From Serinus canaria (taxonomy: Eukaryota; Chordata; Aves; Passeriformes; Fringillidae), in assembly GCF_022539315.1 (NCBI RefSeq), contig NC_066313.1:22791059-22855058 (forward strand): 64,000 nt of DNA, in the 5' to 3' direction. Of this stretch, positions 1-12,383 are shown piece after piece (positions within the stretch are counted from its first letter, which is position 1; each line of letters begins with the position of its first letter). The position numbers and the translations under genes are program-made. Under the pieces are notes generated by a model, which was not told the DNA's origin, did no database searches, and saw only the letters and a program-made list of their open reading frames with translations.

Positions 1-1542
1 ATCTGAGAGGCTGAATATAATGAATTGATGGCAGTATGTGGTTTCCAGACTTTTAACAAGAAAAAGCTATCCCTGTTAACAATGTTTTAGTAACTCCTTG
101 CTTTTAGAATATTCTCCAAACAAACACAGGAGTAGAAACAACTTCTTTCTCTTAGGCTAACCTTCCCTTTCTCAGTTACTTTGGCCAGGTATGCGGGGAT
201 AGTCAAGATTTAGACCTGTACCTGAATTGGTCTTGAGATCCAAAATTCAGTGACTAGATGCCAAATTCGAACAGTCTCAGTTTTATCTAGGAACCTTTGT
301 TAATCACTTTTGGATATGAACTTTTAAAAGTTTTGAGTCAGGTATGGAGAAACACAAGACTTTAGGGAGAATTTAAGCTGCCTATATCTGCTCAATGTAT
401 CCAGCCAGGCTGACCTGATGTGACAGCCATATCTTCTGAAAGGCAGAAGTGCAGTTTTGCCCAGCTTGAATGACAAAAAATAGTAGACTGCATACAAGAA
501 GAAGGGGGAAGACCTCCGGGTCATATAAAAAAAGATTTCCCTTTCCTTGTGCATTGTAGATGACATTTATTTTTGCCTCCCAACAATTATAGGAAAAAAA
601 AGATGCAGGATATTTCATGAGAGAGAAACTAAAACTTGCAAAGCAGGTTTTTGGAGTCCAGAAGGACATGCTTACTAAGTCTGGCTCCATGATCCCAGAA
701 TCATGTTCTCCTGTGTACAATCTGTCCTGTGGCCCGTTAAGTCAAAAGCTGAGACTTGCTTCTAAAAGCCGTCAGCTCCTGCAAAATGTTGCTCTGCCAG
801 TTCAGCCTGGAGGTCTCTCTGCTCCTTCTTCAAGCAGTGCTGCAATTTACAGCTTTCCCTGCGTACAATGACTGCCATTCTCTGCTTTACTGAAATAGCT
901 TCCTCCGGCCAATGCCAAAGAGTGTGTTATTAGACCAGTAACTCACTCCTGAACACAGTGATCCAGGTATGGCAATCCCCCAGCACCTGCTGAAAAAAAA
1001 AGCAGCGGTGAAACTCAAAAATTACTCCTCCCCTCGTTCCTTTCCAAATGGTGTGAATGCCGATCCAACATCCAGCAACGGAGAACATGGAGGAAATATC
1101 GTTTTGCTATGTTATCTGAAAGGAAAACAACAACTAGCAAGGCATGCCAAGGCAACAAATTCACTGTGGAACCTGATGCTGTTAAAAACAGACACTGCAG
1201 CAGGACAGATGGGTTTATGCAGTGTCCTGCATTGAGGAGAGAGGCTCACAGCGCAGCAGGCGTTCTTCAGTGGGATCAGGCCGACTTAGCCCCAGCAGAG
1301 CTCTTGTTTCAAGGCAGTCTGTTTCACCATCATTGACAGCATGTGGCTACCACCTCCCCTCTCTCCCTAGATGATATTGGCTCCACTAGCGGGCACAGGA
1401 GACATGCTTTATTCATCATCTTATCTCAGTGTCTCCCATTAGGACCAGGTAATTCCCCTTAAGTATCCCCAGTTTGCCTGTGTGTGTATTGTTTCTGTGC
1501 CTGTGACTGGTGTGTGCCCCTGTGTATGAACCCCTCTGTGGG

Positions 1543-1544
<2 letters not shown>
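1..1544. other. Unannotated single-copy-looking sequence
   Basis: I see no gene, repeat or RNA in this stretch. The open frames (84 and 88 codons at most on the plus strand, 112 on the minus strand) have no domain or compositional sign of coding and overlap each other on opposite strands. There is no poly-A tail, terminal repeat or CR1-like motif. It is best treated as intergenic or intronic. Confidence 0.6.
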
Positions 1545-1587
<43 letters not shown>

Positions 1588-1600
1588 CACACACACACAA
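1545..1600. repeat. (AC)n microsatellite, interrupted
   Basis: An uninterrupted AC dinucleotide run covers 1545-1585. A TG interruption at 1586-1587 is followed by a second short CA run to about 1599. A Cys/Val-alternating open frame on the minus strand across it is only the translation of the repeat. Length and purity suggest it is polymorphic; the interruption would be expected to slow slippage in the second block. Confidence 0.97.
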
Positions 1601-4600
1601 TGTTTACAGCAAGTTAACTCTCTTATTCAGCTGGATTATATGTGCAAACCCTAAGCAGCAAGATATCTCTGTTCTCTTGCCACATAGAGCCTTCAACACC
1701 TAGAGGATAGGTAGGATGTGAAATCATATCGCCAGAGCATCTTAAAGAGGCAGAAGAGATTACAGGCCACTCGGCTTACATATTTTCTCTACAGCTCCAA
1801 ACCATCACTCTGGCCTCCTTTCTGATTCTACGAAAAAATCTATTACAAATTGTCATCAATGTAAAGGTACCAGCATCTCCTGTACTTGAACTGTGGAGGG
1901 TTCTTCCTAACATCTCCCTGGTCCCCAGCCATAAATACAGCACACTCCCCCTTGCTCCCTCTTGGCCAGCATGAGGGCATTTCACCTTGCTCGTAGAAGC
2001 TCAATAAGATGCAAAATATGACAAATGGGTAGAAAAGAGAAATAGACACATATTTCATTACTGAAAGGGAAACAAAAAGAGGGCTTCAGCAAAGCTGGAT
2101 AATAAATAGATGTAAAATGCTTCTGTCTATTGCTAGTGTTCCCTTTTATGCCTACACAAGTTTCTCAGAATGAGATGGGAGCTAAGGAGGAAAGGAAAAG
2201 CAATGTGTACACTCTGTGGAAGGACCAAAACTCCAGCATGGTGATCAAACCACTCAGGCAACTCTGTCGACATAGCAGAAAAACAGGGGGAAAGAAAGAA
2301 ATGGGGAGGGAGAGGAGGGGGAAAGTCAGGACTAATGGCAGCTTCGAAGCAGAACCGCGCAGGAAAGAGATGAGAAACATCACTGAAGAGAAATGACTAG
2401 CTGAGGAATAAATGTATTAAAAGAACAGATTTATAGTCTAAGTGGTCACACAGGTCTCCTGCAGGCTTGATAGTAGAGTAAACCTGTCATGGATACAGAC
2501 TGGTTGTATGGCAAGGCAATCCGTGGGAAAAAGCTTTGCTAATCCATCCAGGCGGTGCTGTGCATGATCTCCAGGATGCTCCTGCCAGCACCAGCCCACC
2601 ACAACGTACAGCAGAGGTCACTGAGGACCCCAATCACCCTGCAGGAGCAATAATGCAGGGAAAGCTACCTGGAGAGACACAAGGAGCATGTGTGTGCTGC
2701 CTTGCTTGCCAGGCAAGGCTACATGTCCATCAGCTCCGAGTCACATGTGTGTTACACAGCTGGATGCTGTGGCCTGAATTCAGAAAATGCCATCTAATTT
2801 CCCTCCAAAATCTTTCCTCTTCTTGCTGGTGTGTTTTATTGCTGCTGCTCCCAACAACTGTGCACCAAACATTTAGAATTATGTGCCTATTTGCAGCCAC
2901 TGCAACACAATTTATTCAGCTCACCAGTAATCCTGAAACTGGCCTAGCTTCTAGTTTGATTTGCACAAAGCCCAGGACATATAGTTCCCAGTAAATTCCT
3001 AATCCTCAAACCAGTTTCAGATCCAGCAGGATAACTAATCAGAGCTGTCACCAGCCCTCCTGGCCTCCTCCCCAGAAATCCTGGAGTCAACTGATACCCC
3101 CAAGTTAGTTTTAGTCTGGGCTATTTCCTCCCTGAGCACAATGCATCAGCGTGCTCGCCGAAAGCCGGCACCTCAGGCATGGAAACCAATTCTCCGTGCT
3201 ATCTGCAGAGGTTTGGTCATGGGATAATGAAAGCTTGAATTCAAAACCCACTGAAGCTATTACAGCTATAAAGAGGGAAGGAGGGAGAGCTTGGGAGAAG
3301 ACAGACACAGAGGTCTATTTCTGACTGCAGGTGCATAACAGGGAAGCAGTCTTAAATACTCTGACATCTGAGAAGGGAATACTGTCCTTCTCTACTGCTA
3401 AGCCACTAGGGACATGCTATTTTAGCTTTGCCATTTCCACTTAAAAACGAGGACTACCTCTAGCACCTGAAGCGTGAATCACATGCAGCTGTTCAATGAC
3501 CCAGAATAGAAGAAATGAGAAAGCACTCAATGTAGTTGCATGGATTGCACATGTACATCATGGTGTGCATACTTACTAGCATGTGGAGCATACTGTTGCC
3601 TGGGAGAAGCAGAGCAAAGATTGAAACTCTTTGCTTTCTATACTGTTCTCATATGAGAATTTTCAAGATATGGATAAAAAAACTTAAGAGAAGTGACTGT
3701 TGGTGTGATAAAAGAACCAGGGAAATTCATCTTATTCTTCCCAAACTTTTGCTATCAGATCTCTGCATGCTAACAGGGATTTAAAATTCTCTATCCTGGC
3801 CATACAGCAGCACAACCAACTCCTACCTTGCAGCACTGTCACAGCTTGTTTGTCCCAAACTCAGACCAGAGGGTATAATGATGATGGCACAATGTTTTTA
3901 TGAGTGCACCTATTCTCATTTTCAATATGAAGACATATCTCTGTATCACCTCATTTTGGATCCACATTTATGTGACATATTGGACTTATGATGCAGGACT
4001 TCAAAGGGCAGGAGGTTCAAAACACATGTATACAAGTGGCAGCACCGCTGTAAAAAAGCATAGGAGACGCAGGTGGAGGGAGCAGGGGACAGGCTGAGAG
4101 AACACTACATGTTCTTATCTCTCCATGACTCCAGCAGCTTACTAAATCCTGAGAGAGCACCACATGGCCTTGAAACGTGCAGGGAGCTACAGTACATCCC
4201 CAGCTGTGCCCACGTTGCTGTGATAAAGCAGTTGTTGCTGGCCAGGAGACAACTTTCTACTGACTTGCCCATCAGGCATCCTCTCTCTTGCTGAGCTCAC
4301 TGGGAGTCATGATGCAGAAGGTGTCACCAGAAACAAGATGGGGCCAACCAGCTGATAGGCTGTACTGCGTTTTCCAGCAAAGAAACATCGCCTAAATCAG
4401 TGGGTGATTGCAGAAACTCAGCAGTAGTGGCAGCACTTGCTGAGATCATCAGAGTTCTCTGAATGGAGCTGTTTTCTCTAAAAAGTAAGAGCATAGTTAT
4501 CTCCACAATAAAAAAGTGGCATGGTGACATAGCACCTCATTTGAGCTTCAAGCAGCAGTCTCACCAATAAAAAAGTGTGAATTCCTTAACTCGCTGCATG

Positions 4601-4889
4601 TGCGTGCACGGAATTTGTGCTCCATTGTCCCCCTAAGGGGCACTTCACAGAGTAGGCCAAACTGTGTCCTGGCAGCAGAAGCAGAGAAATCCAAGCTTAT
4701 TCACTTTTACCAGAGGAATTTCAGTGAATGATTATTTAAGGATGTGGTAACATCAAGGAACCAACAGAGAACAGTCTGTAATTTGCTAGGTACTGTCAAA
4801 GCACTGAGCAAGAAATAGCTCCTGTTTAAGGGCCCACACTTAAGTAGCTAGACCTGACACTGATGCAGTGAGTTATAGACATATTACAT
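1601..4889. other. Unannotated stretch
   Basis: No gene or family-level repeat is recognised. A purine-rich, G-rich section around 2285-2325 has three runs of three or more G close together. That falls short of the four runs needed for a quadruplex motif. The longest frame, 152 codons at 2536-2994 on the plus strand, has no recognisable domain or supporting splice pattern and is most likely chance. Confidence 0.55.
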
Positions 4890-5125
4890 TTTAGGTACTT
4901 GTGTTTTCTTGCTTTGTGTCTGTGATATCTCAGTGCCTTGTGGTAGAATATTTGCATTCTTAATGCTCCTGTAAAGCAGATGCCATTGCTGTATCTCAAT
5001 GGTGAACCTGGGCAGTAGGGAACTAAATGACCTGTCCCACATCCCACAGGCTGTATCTGCCAGCAGGAAATTGAACCTTCATCTCTCAAATGCCAAACAG
5101 CCTCCTAATTGCCACCCCTTTGTTC
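4890..5125 (-). repeat. MIR-like (CORE-SINE) remnant, antisense on the plus strand
   Basis: Read on the plus strand, the stretch follows the order of a reverse-complemented MIR element. A 'CTGTAAAGCAGATGCCATT' block (MIR: fall to the AAATGG-type segment) is followed by a 'GAACTAAATGACCTGTCCCACATCCCACAGG'-like segment equivalent to the 'cttgcccaaggtcacacag' block. A 'GGAAATTGAACCTTCATCTC' segment then matches the 'gggattcgaacccaggtctc' tRNA-like part. The match is ancient and gapped, and was judged by eye from the remembered consensus. It could instead be another SINE of the CORE superfamily. Confidence 0.55.
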
Positions 5126-8100
5126 TTGTACCTCTTCTCTAGTTTACACTTAACAACCAGGCAGTAAACATCCTTTCTGAAAAGTGTGAGCTTTCCTACT
5201 GCTATCTCCATTCTTCCCAGTGCATATAGTATTTACTTTCAAGATCCAAGCCCCTTTGAATACACATACTCCTCATCTGACACCTGGGCAATGTTGGAGG
5301 ACTGGTCTGATGCCTTTTACTTTCTCTTGTTGTCCAGAAGAAAAAAACATGAAAACAGAGATAAAAATGCATCTAAGCAATGACCTATATAATAATCTTA
5401 GAAGAAGATTAGGTTCTGCAAAGCAGATGCTTCTTTTAGGGCTGCTCAATAAAACTTAAGGAACTATTCCTTGTATTTGTAGTCACTTTGAACATATGCC
5501 TCTGTGCTTTTTTCCTGCCTTCTCTTGACCACAAGGACTGAGCCTCTACTGACTGCTGTGTGCTGCTTCCTGGGCTGGTGGACTCTGTAAAGGTGGGTTG
5601 GCTTTTTTTTTTTTTGTTCCTAGGTTTGACTACTCAGCTCATATGAGAAGGAAAAAAGGCCTTAGCCCACAAGAGGAGACTGTCCAGTGCACATCCCACA
5701 AGAAGGTGAGACATCAGACAGGCTGGATCAGGCCCCCATAACTCTTTTTAAGCAAACAACCACCATCTTTCATAAAAGGCATTAGAGCTCAGCTTTCCCT
5801 CATGAATCACAGGAGAGTGAGGGGGAGTAATGCCATCGACCTCAGTTCTCAGTGAAATGGATTTACCCAGGCAGCTCAAGCCCTCTTCACATCTTTAATA
5901 AAGTCATTCCCATCTACCTGCCTGAATAAAATCCTTCCATTTGGTCAAAGGTCTCAGCTGCTGCCATTGGTTTTCTTTTCAATATGCACCTCACACTTAG
6001 GCTGCCTTTGTGTTCCTTTGCACTGTTCTTGATAAACAACAGTCTCCAGAATGATGCCCCCCTCCTTCCCTGCTGCTAAAACTCAGAGATGGAAAAAATT
6101 CTCAAGAGTCACTGGGATTGATGAGCCGTTAGCAGCACCTGCATCTTTTCTCAATGTAACCTTCATCTCATGCAGGACCAGGCTGCAGTGGGTGGGTTCC
6201 CACTTACCTACATTTGCCCTAGCTCCCATAAGTATAGGCCTTTTTAGATTAACTCCTGTGCTCTGGGGAGAAACACAGAACTTGTACAGTCTCTGTGTCC
6301 CTGCACAGTACCAAATTTCCATTCGTTGCCTGCATCACTCACACCTACTTCCACACAGCTGCCCAGTCCCACAGCCTTGTACACCATCACATGCACCCAT
6401 CCTCTCACAAATTCATGTTTGCTGTCACATTGCCATCAACACATTTTGCTTTCTGGTTCTTCCTACATGAATGTCTCTCCTCCATTCCATTTGCACAGGT
6501 CCCCAGGAGGCACACTTATACCATCATGCTATAGCTGAAGACTCAAGCTCACCCGTGAGCCTGAACACTCCATTTACCATCCTCACCTTCAGATGCCTCA
6601 CAGTATTGTTTAGGCTTGGTCTGTCTTGTGCTGCTACTGAGAGAGAAGGAATCAGTCTTGGCTAAGAGTAGAAGAGGGATGGTTCAAATCTAAACCCTGC
6701 CCAGACAGACAGAGATAGCTGATGACCATGTCTGAGCTCACGCTGAAGCACAGAGCACAAAGACAAGGACTGATGGAATGAAAATGTCTTGCTTGCACAT
6801 CTCTTGCACACTGCTCTACCTCCTTTGCTAATAAATATTAATTTACTGAGGCTTCTGCTGAATGTCACTTGTCTTTAAATGTCTCTTGACAATACTCAAT
6901 CTTCCATCTCTCATGGTTAGGTAGGAGTGATGAACAGGGAGACACAGTAATCTCTGTTCCAGCCCTACAGTGTACTGCAAGAGGGAAACAGATGGTTTAA
7001 TATATTTTCTGTCTTCCTCTTTTCAACAAATCCTGGTACTTGCAGAAGTGCTAATCACCCAGAGCCCCAGGGGGTAAATTTTTGCCCTGCCCATATAAAC
7101 AGTTCCCATCACATATATTTCACTATCCTCACACTGTTTATTTTGATTCCCTCCCCTGAAAAAAACTGTTTCAGAGAGTGAGGAGAAGAATAACCTTCTG
7201 CTGCCACTTCTGTGTTTTGTTTTTCCAATGAACAAGTCAGAAAGTATGAGTCCCCTTGCACGGTTCCACCCTGACTAACCATAAACATGAGCTCCCCTGA
7301 CTGTCACATGTACCAGTTCTTCCCGTGTGATGCTGCTCTACAACATGCAGTCTGTCACAGCAAACAACAAATGCTGACACAGTTCTTCTCAGCCAAACCC
7401 ACGGAGCCACAGTGACAACAAAATTACAGAACAGCCTGGTCACTAAATTACCCAGCAGCTATGAGACAAGCCTTCTGAATTGCCTTGTTATTATTTCCCT
7501 AATACAGTCTGCCACAGCATCTGGCAGTTCGGTGTGTTTCAGGGCTAAGCATGCAATAAAACCGTGTGATTAGATAGTTAACTGTCTTGTGATAACAAGG
7601 TAGGGATTTGCAACCAGCTAGAAAAGGAGAGATTCTTGCTAACAGAACACAATCCAGCCAGGAAAGTTCAGAATCCAGACTGAAACACACATGATTACCC
7701 CTTTAAAAGAAAATCCCCATGTGAGATTTCATTGGTGGGTGAGAAGGGAGGTATAAGGATTAGAGCTGGTTTTGTTTTTCTCTTTTCTTTTCCAGTGTTA
7801 AATCCCCCATACAGGCTGGTCAGCAGAGAGCAGTGATTACCTCTGTAAGGAAGAATGGGGAGGGCAGCTTACTGTGGTTAGTCCTCCAGGGAGAATTGGA
7901 GAGGCCTGTGCAGCTCTGAGCTCAACTCCTGGGCACCACAGCTGTTAGAGAGCCTCCTATTAGACTCCTGTGGTTGTGACAGCATCACACATTTATCTTT
8001 TGGGAACTGGGCACGTGGGGGTTGACAACAGACAAAAGCCTACCCAGCCCAGCTGCCTTCTCTATTCTGACCTACAGTGACATCCAATCCCTCCCAAGGG

Positions 8101-9419
8101 TGAAGTGGTGACACCCAAAGAAGAGCACAAGTCCCATATTTGAAAATGGATGTCCTGACCGCAGGGTAAGAAAAGAGGGTGTGATCAGTCTCACATAAAT
8201 TAACCTTAACAAAACTCTTTCAGTTTCTAAACATCTAGTAGCATGAAGGACCAGGTAACCATCATGTAGTTACAGGAAAGATTCCATGGAATTTGCTGTG
8301 TAGATGGATACTTGGGATACTTGTCAGGTAATTACTATGTGGGTGTGCAAAGGTTTATCATGGGTGAATGATGACTTTTACAGAATGGGAAGTAGGGGAC
8401 AATCTGACTTCTCATGTTCCTTCTCCAACTGCAAGGAGGCAAATACCATGTTCCCACAAATGTCCCATTCATGGCTCTTGTGATGGGGCATAGCTGGAGA
8501 ATGGATTGCTTTTCTGTTACTGTCTGTGCAAACAAACCACAAAAAATGTTGGTTCCTACCCAGAAGAACAGTTCACAGTTAATAGGTCAGGCTGTCTCAC
8601 AGACAGATTCCTAAGAGCCAGATTGTCTACAGATGGGCCCCAACAGAGTGTGATTTGAGACTGGATAAGGCATAAGACCTTTTCACTCGTAACCATCTCC
8701 AATCACAGCTTAGCACTCTTGCCTGGTATTTCTGTCTTTACAACAGTGGGTTTTGGTTTTCACATTTTATTGAAGCAGCCCTTTGATTTCTCTCCCAGTC
8801 CTCTTCCCCAGCACTGTTAACCAAACAGGTAGGCAAAGCACATGCAGTCATTTGCAGTTGTTCCATATGCAGCTCTGGGACAGCTCTGACCTTTTTCTGT
8901 TTGTGTACAGCCTGTTTGCATGTGTCCAGCAAAATGCATTCCCTTGCACCTCATACACACACATACACTATAGTTTTAACTTTGTTCTCTTTCTGCATCA
9001 CCTTACAATGACTTGTGACTCTGAACACATCCTTTGTACTGGGAGGGGTTTTGTAAACTTTGGTTTGCAGGACATGCAAAGAAGCTCTTAAATGGAAATG
9101 CTCTTATGTTTAAATGGAAATTGGTTTGAATCGTCTTCAAATCCAGTCATTTTCTCCAGCTCACATGTTCAGAACTCTCAGACCCTGTTACATCTGTGAT
9201 AAGCCAATCTTAGACACCCTGCTCCCTTAACATTGGGGTACCTCGGTGTTTTTGCCTACTCCCAGCAGCCCTATTTCACATCCTTCCCAGAAGAGAGATG
9301 CTCATGTCAGATCTCCACAGCAGACCTACCACGGGAGAGCTCAAAACAAGCAGTGGGCGGATTACTCATTACATGCAATTTATTTAACAGATTCTGTCTT
9401 TTTTTTTCCCTTGCTGATA
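5126..9419. other. Unannotated stretch with a short poly-T
   Basis: No gene or repeat family is recognised. A 13-base T run is at 5603-5615. The 139-codon frame at 6051-6470 overlaps frames in two other phases and a minus-strand frame, and has no domain. A sequence resembling the tRNA B box at about 6680 has no matching A box or cloverleaf and is not called. Confidence 0.55.
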
Positions 9420-9600
9420 GATGGTCTATGAACAAACTTTTATGCATTTATTATTGTTTATTATTTATTTATGCAAAATTGTTCAATGAATATTTTACAT
9501 GGGCAAATTTCAGTCTGGGTGTTTGTGATGAGCTTTCATTCGATTAGAGAATTCTGAATATTCATAATGTCTAATTGGCCATTTCAGTCACATGGTATTT
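9420..9600. other. AT-rich block
   Basis: This is an AT-rich segment dominated by TTATTATTGTTTATTATTTATTTATGC-type sequence, then ATTTTACATGGGCAAATTT and TTCATAATGTCTAATTGGCC. It contains homeodomain-type TAAT cores and an octamer-like ATGCAAAA. There is no tail or target-site duplication, so it does not look like a young retrotransposon. A regulatory role is possible but not shown. Confidence 0.3.
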
Positions 9601-10979
9601 TTTTTCTGTCCCCTTACTAGAACACTTAACTTTCATTAACTACTTCCATTCCAAGGAAATTTCTTCTCTGGACTGAAAGGATGAGAGTGATTGGCCTGAA
9701 GATGTCTTTCTAAAACACAGATTGTTGCAAAAGAGACAAGTCTGAGACTATATCTCTATGGTATAAAGCCAAGATCTGCAAGCCAGTGTTCAGACTACAA
9801 CCAGTGCCTTCATAGCAAGACACCCCAGGTATGCTCATGGAGGCTTTTTTCTCTCTGGGGTTAAGTAGCCAAGCAATACACTAACCTAGCCTACAGTTAG
9901 GTTGTTTTAGTCTTGGCTGGATGTTTTTGCATATTACTGCTACTTACTTGTAGATATACTAGGGCTAAATTTGGTCATGTTTAATGCAGGAGGCTCCACT
10001 TCAGTTAGTGCTCACTCCTAATGCTTCATATGGCCTTCCAAAGCCTGATTAGCATCCCCTTCTATTGTGGAAACATCAGATAAACTGCTCCCAATCCTGG
10101 CTCTCTCTCCACTGGCTGTAAAGAGCCCACAGCCAATGTGGCTACAGGCACTTGTGCTGTCAGTTGCAGATATTTAGTAATAGGCAATTTCCCTCATTCT
10201 GAAGAAGAGGTGAACATTATCAAGCTGCCTGATGCTTAGGAGTAGGCACAGTAAAAGGAAAACATATTTGAACAGCAAAGTGCATGGCATCTCATGCAGC
10301 ATGTCATGCACTTTGTGATGTGCCCAGAGTATCAGAACATGTCAAGAAGGAAGAAGAAGGGCAGAGCAGCAGAAGTAGGAGAATTTGTAGCATTACCCTA
10401 CATATGATTCATATGATTTGGTCATTTCAATCTCTTCTTATGGAACACTTGTACTTCTGGAAGGGTCACATCTGAGAAAAAGGCTTGCCTAAGGTCCTGA
10501 ATCCCAGACCCTAAATCTATGTCTGCCTCCTGGTTCCTGCTGCATGACAGGATGGGTGTGCATGCCACTGTCACAGGGCACACACAGGCACCTGGAGAGC
10601 AGTACATGATGGGAAAAGCCTTAAAGTCTGTGGACTGTGGTGCCATTTGGAGCTGTTGATCTTTTCTGAAAGCAAGTTCCAGTTTTACTGTTCTAATTCT
10701 TTAGTGTGGGGCTAGGAATTAAACTCATTTTGGTTGAACATGCAATTGAATGCAGGGACACAGACAATAAAATACTCTAACATTCTTTCCTCAATCAAAG
10801 AAATTACATGATATTAATGCAAGGTAGCTTGGCTTGACTTTACCTGCATTAAAGCCAGGAAATCTAAAAAATCATGGTTCCCACAGCAACCTTAACTCAC
10901 CCATGTTGCACATATCTAATAAGGCAGAGTTAACAGCATACACATGAATATAAAATACTACTCAAGCAAATCTCAGCCA
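9601..10979. other. Unannotated stretch
   Basis: Nothing is recognised apart from a perfect 9-bp tandem pair (CATATGATT twice) at 10401-10418. A few bases around 10490-10540 weakly recall a MIR segment but are too short to call. No coding signal was found. Confidence 0.5.
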
Positions 10980-11290
10980 TCAGATTGCATTAATATTGAT
11001 TTGTTTCTTTTAATAATAGATTGTCCCATCATTGCTTTCAAGAGAGCTATTTATGAAACTATTTTTTAAAGTTAAGATTAAAAAAAGAAAAACCCAGCAT
11101 ATTTTATTCACGTTTGATATTTAAAAGAGGCGACATTGTTTCTCCATATGAGAAAACTGACAAATAGGTAGAATTCAGTCCTCATTTTTACTGTATTACA
11201 GTAATTTCAGCTATGGAGTTTTTAATTAAAAATTTGAAACCTAAGTGTGATGACAGCCAGAAGAGACATGATCAAATTTATTGAAAAAGA
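10980..11290. other. AT-rich block with many homeodomain-type cores
   Basis: This is an AT-rich segment of low CpG content with ATTAATATTGATTTG, TTTAATAATAGATTG, ACTGTATTACAGTAATTTCAG and TTTTTAATTAAAAATTTG motifs. The last contains a TTAATTAA palindrome. The texture (AT-rich, complex, not a simple repeat, no mobile-element hallmark) resembles conserved non-coding elements near developmental genes. This is an impression only; no alignment is available. Confidence 0.3.
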
Positions 11291-11819
11291 TATGAGAAAT
11301 TAATCTCCTCCTTCACATCCTAGGTTTCCTTTATTTCTATCACTGAGCTGAATCCAGTGCTGGGGATAAGTTATCTCATTGATGAGTACCAGCCTAGGAT
11401 GCAGTTCATTCAGGGCTATACTAGACTCCTACCCAAATTATCAGGATCATTAAAAAAAAAATTTAAAAAAATCATAAAATCAAGGGAAATAGAACCACAG
11501 GATCCTGACCCAACATCTGATTCAATAAAGGGATTACTGGTGCTAGTGCATGCTGCTCAAGATGCGGCATGTGCGTTAAAAGTATTTTTTTGGTACAGAC
11601 ACATGAAGATCAGCTGCACATGAAGATCAGGCACAGGTGAAATGAATAGCAAAGCTGTGTGGGGATTCTAACCCTAAATAACTGGAGATAAGCCTGAGAA
11701 CATCAATGCTGCTATAAATGATCACCTTTCACAATGTGTCTTACAGAGGGTCTAAACTGAAGGGAAATGAAAGGAAATCAGGACTTGGCAGAGAGACATG
11801 GGCAACTGGGATTGCTCCT
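11291..11819. other. Unannotated stretch with a 14-bp direct repeat
   Basis: No gene is recognised. An 88-codon frame at 11357-11623 is lysine- and aspartate-containing but has no known domain. Its C-terminal end runs into the direct repeat at 11600-11630, so it is likely spurious. Confidence 0.5.
11600..11630. repeat. 14-bp perfect direct repeat, 3-bp spacer
   Basis: CACATGAAGATCAG occurs at 11600-11613 and again at 11617-11630, separated by CTG. The unit length of 17 suggests a small local duplication by replication slippage. A binding-site pair is possible but nothing supports it. Confidence 0.9.
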
Positions 11820-12383
11820 GTGGTGCTGCAGAGCTGCTTGGGCGGTGTGTGGCAGGAGAGCTGTGGGGGCTGCAGGGGAACCCTGACTGAGCAAAGCCAG
11901 GCAGTTTGCACAGCGCCCTGGAAACCCGGGCAGTTCCTCCCAAAGGAGGATCTGGCATCCGGTGACCACCGATTTTAGCAGCTCTCTGGCCAAGAACCAG
12001 AGTGCTCACAACCCTGCGGACAGATCTCGCTGCACTCCACGGCAGCACTCTGGAGTCACTGCAGCACACAGCTCTGGTCCTAAAAGACACCCTCAGGGAC
12101 AAAGAAAAATGAATGAGCCCCAGGAATTCGGCTGGTTCCTTGAGAGTCATTCAGTCAAGGGAAAAATATCCTTTTTCTTAGACCCTGACACCTGCCTCAG
12201 AAATGAATCATCCAAAAAAAAAAAAACCCAAACCAAACAACTTCCCCCCCCTCCCCCCAAAACCCATCCTAGACTGCGTGTCTCATTTTATTTTGGTTTT
12301 TAAGACAAACAACCCCCCTAATTTGATTCCAAAATCTTTGTAATACCATCTTCCCCAGCCTCTTGTTTAAACTTTCCAGCTCC
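11820..12383. other. GC-elevated shoulder of a CpG-enriched patch
   Basis: GC and CpG content rise here relative to the surroundings, with CpGs near 11842, 11928, 11960-11970 and 12028-12042. The elevated GC explains the overlapping open frames on both strands (132 codons minus at 11752-12150, 113 codons plus at 11962-12303), because stop codons become rarer. An A12 run and C-rich segments at about 12212-12258 are low-complexity. No protein family is recognised. Confidence 0.45.

Noticed and set aside
1416..1598. Cys/Val-alternating minus-strand frame
   Set aside because: Translation of the AC microsatellite.
2285..2325. G-rich purine segment considered as a G-quadruplex
   Set aside because: Only three G runs fall within the allowed loop lengths.
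6670..6700. tRNA B-box-like GGTTCAAATCT
   Set aside because: No A box at the right distance and no cloverleaf pairing.
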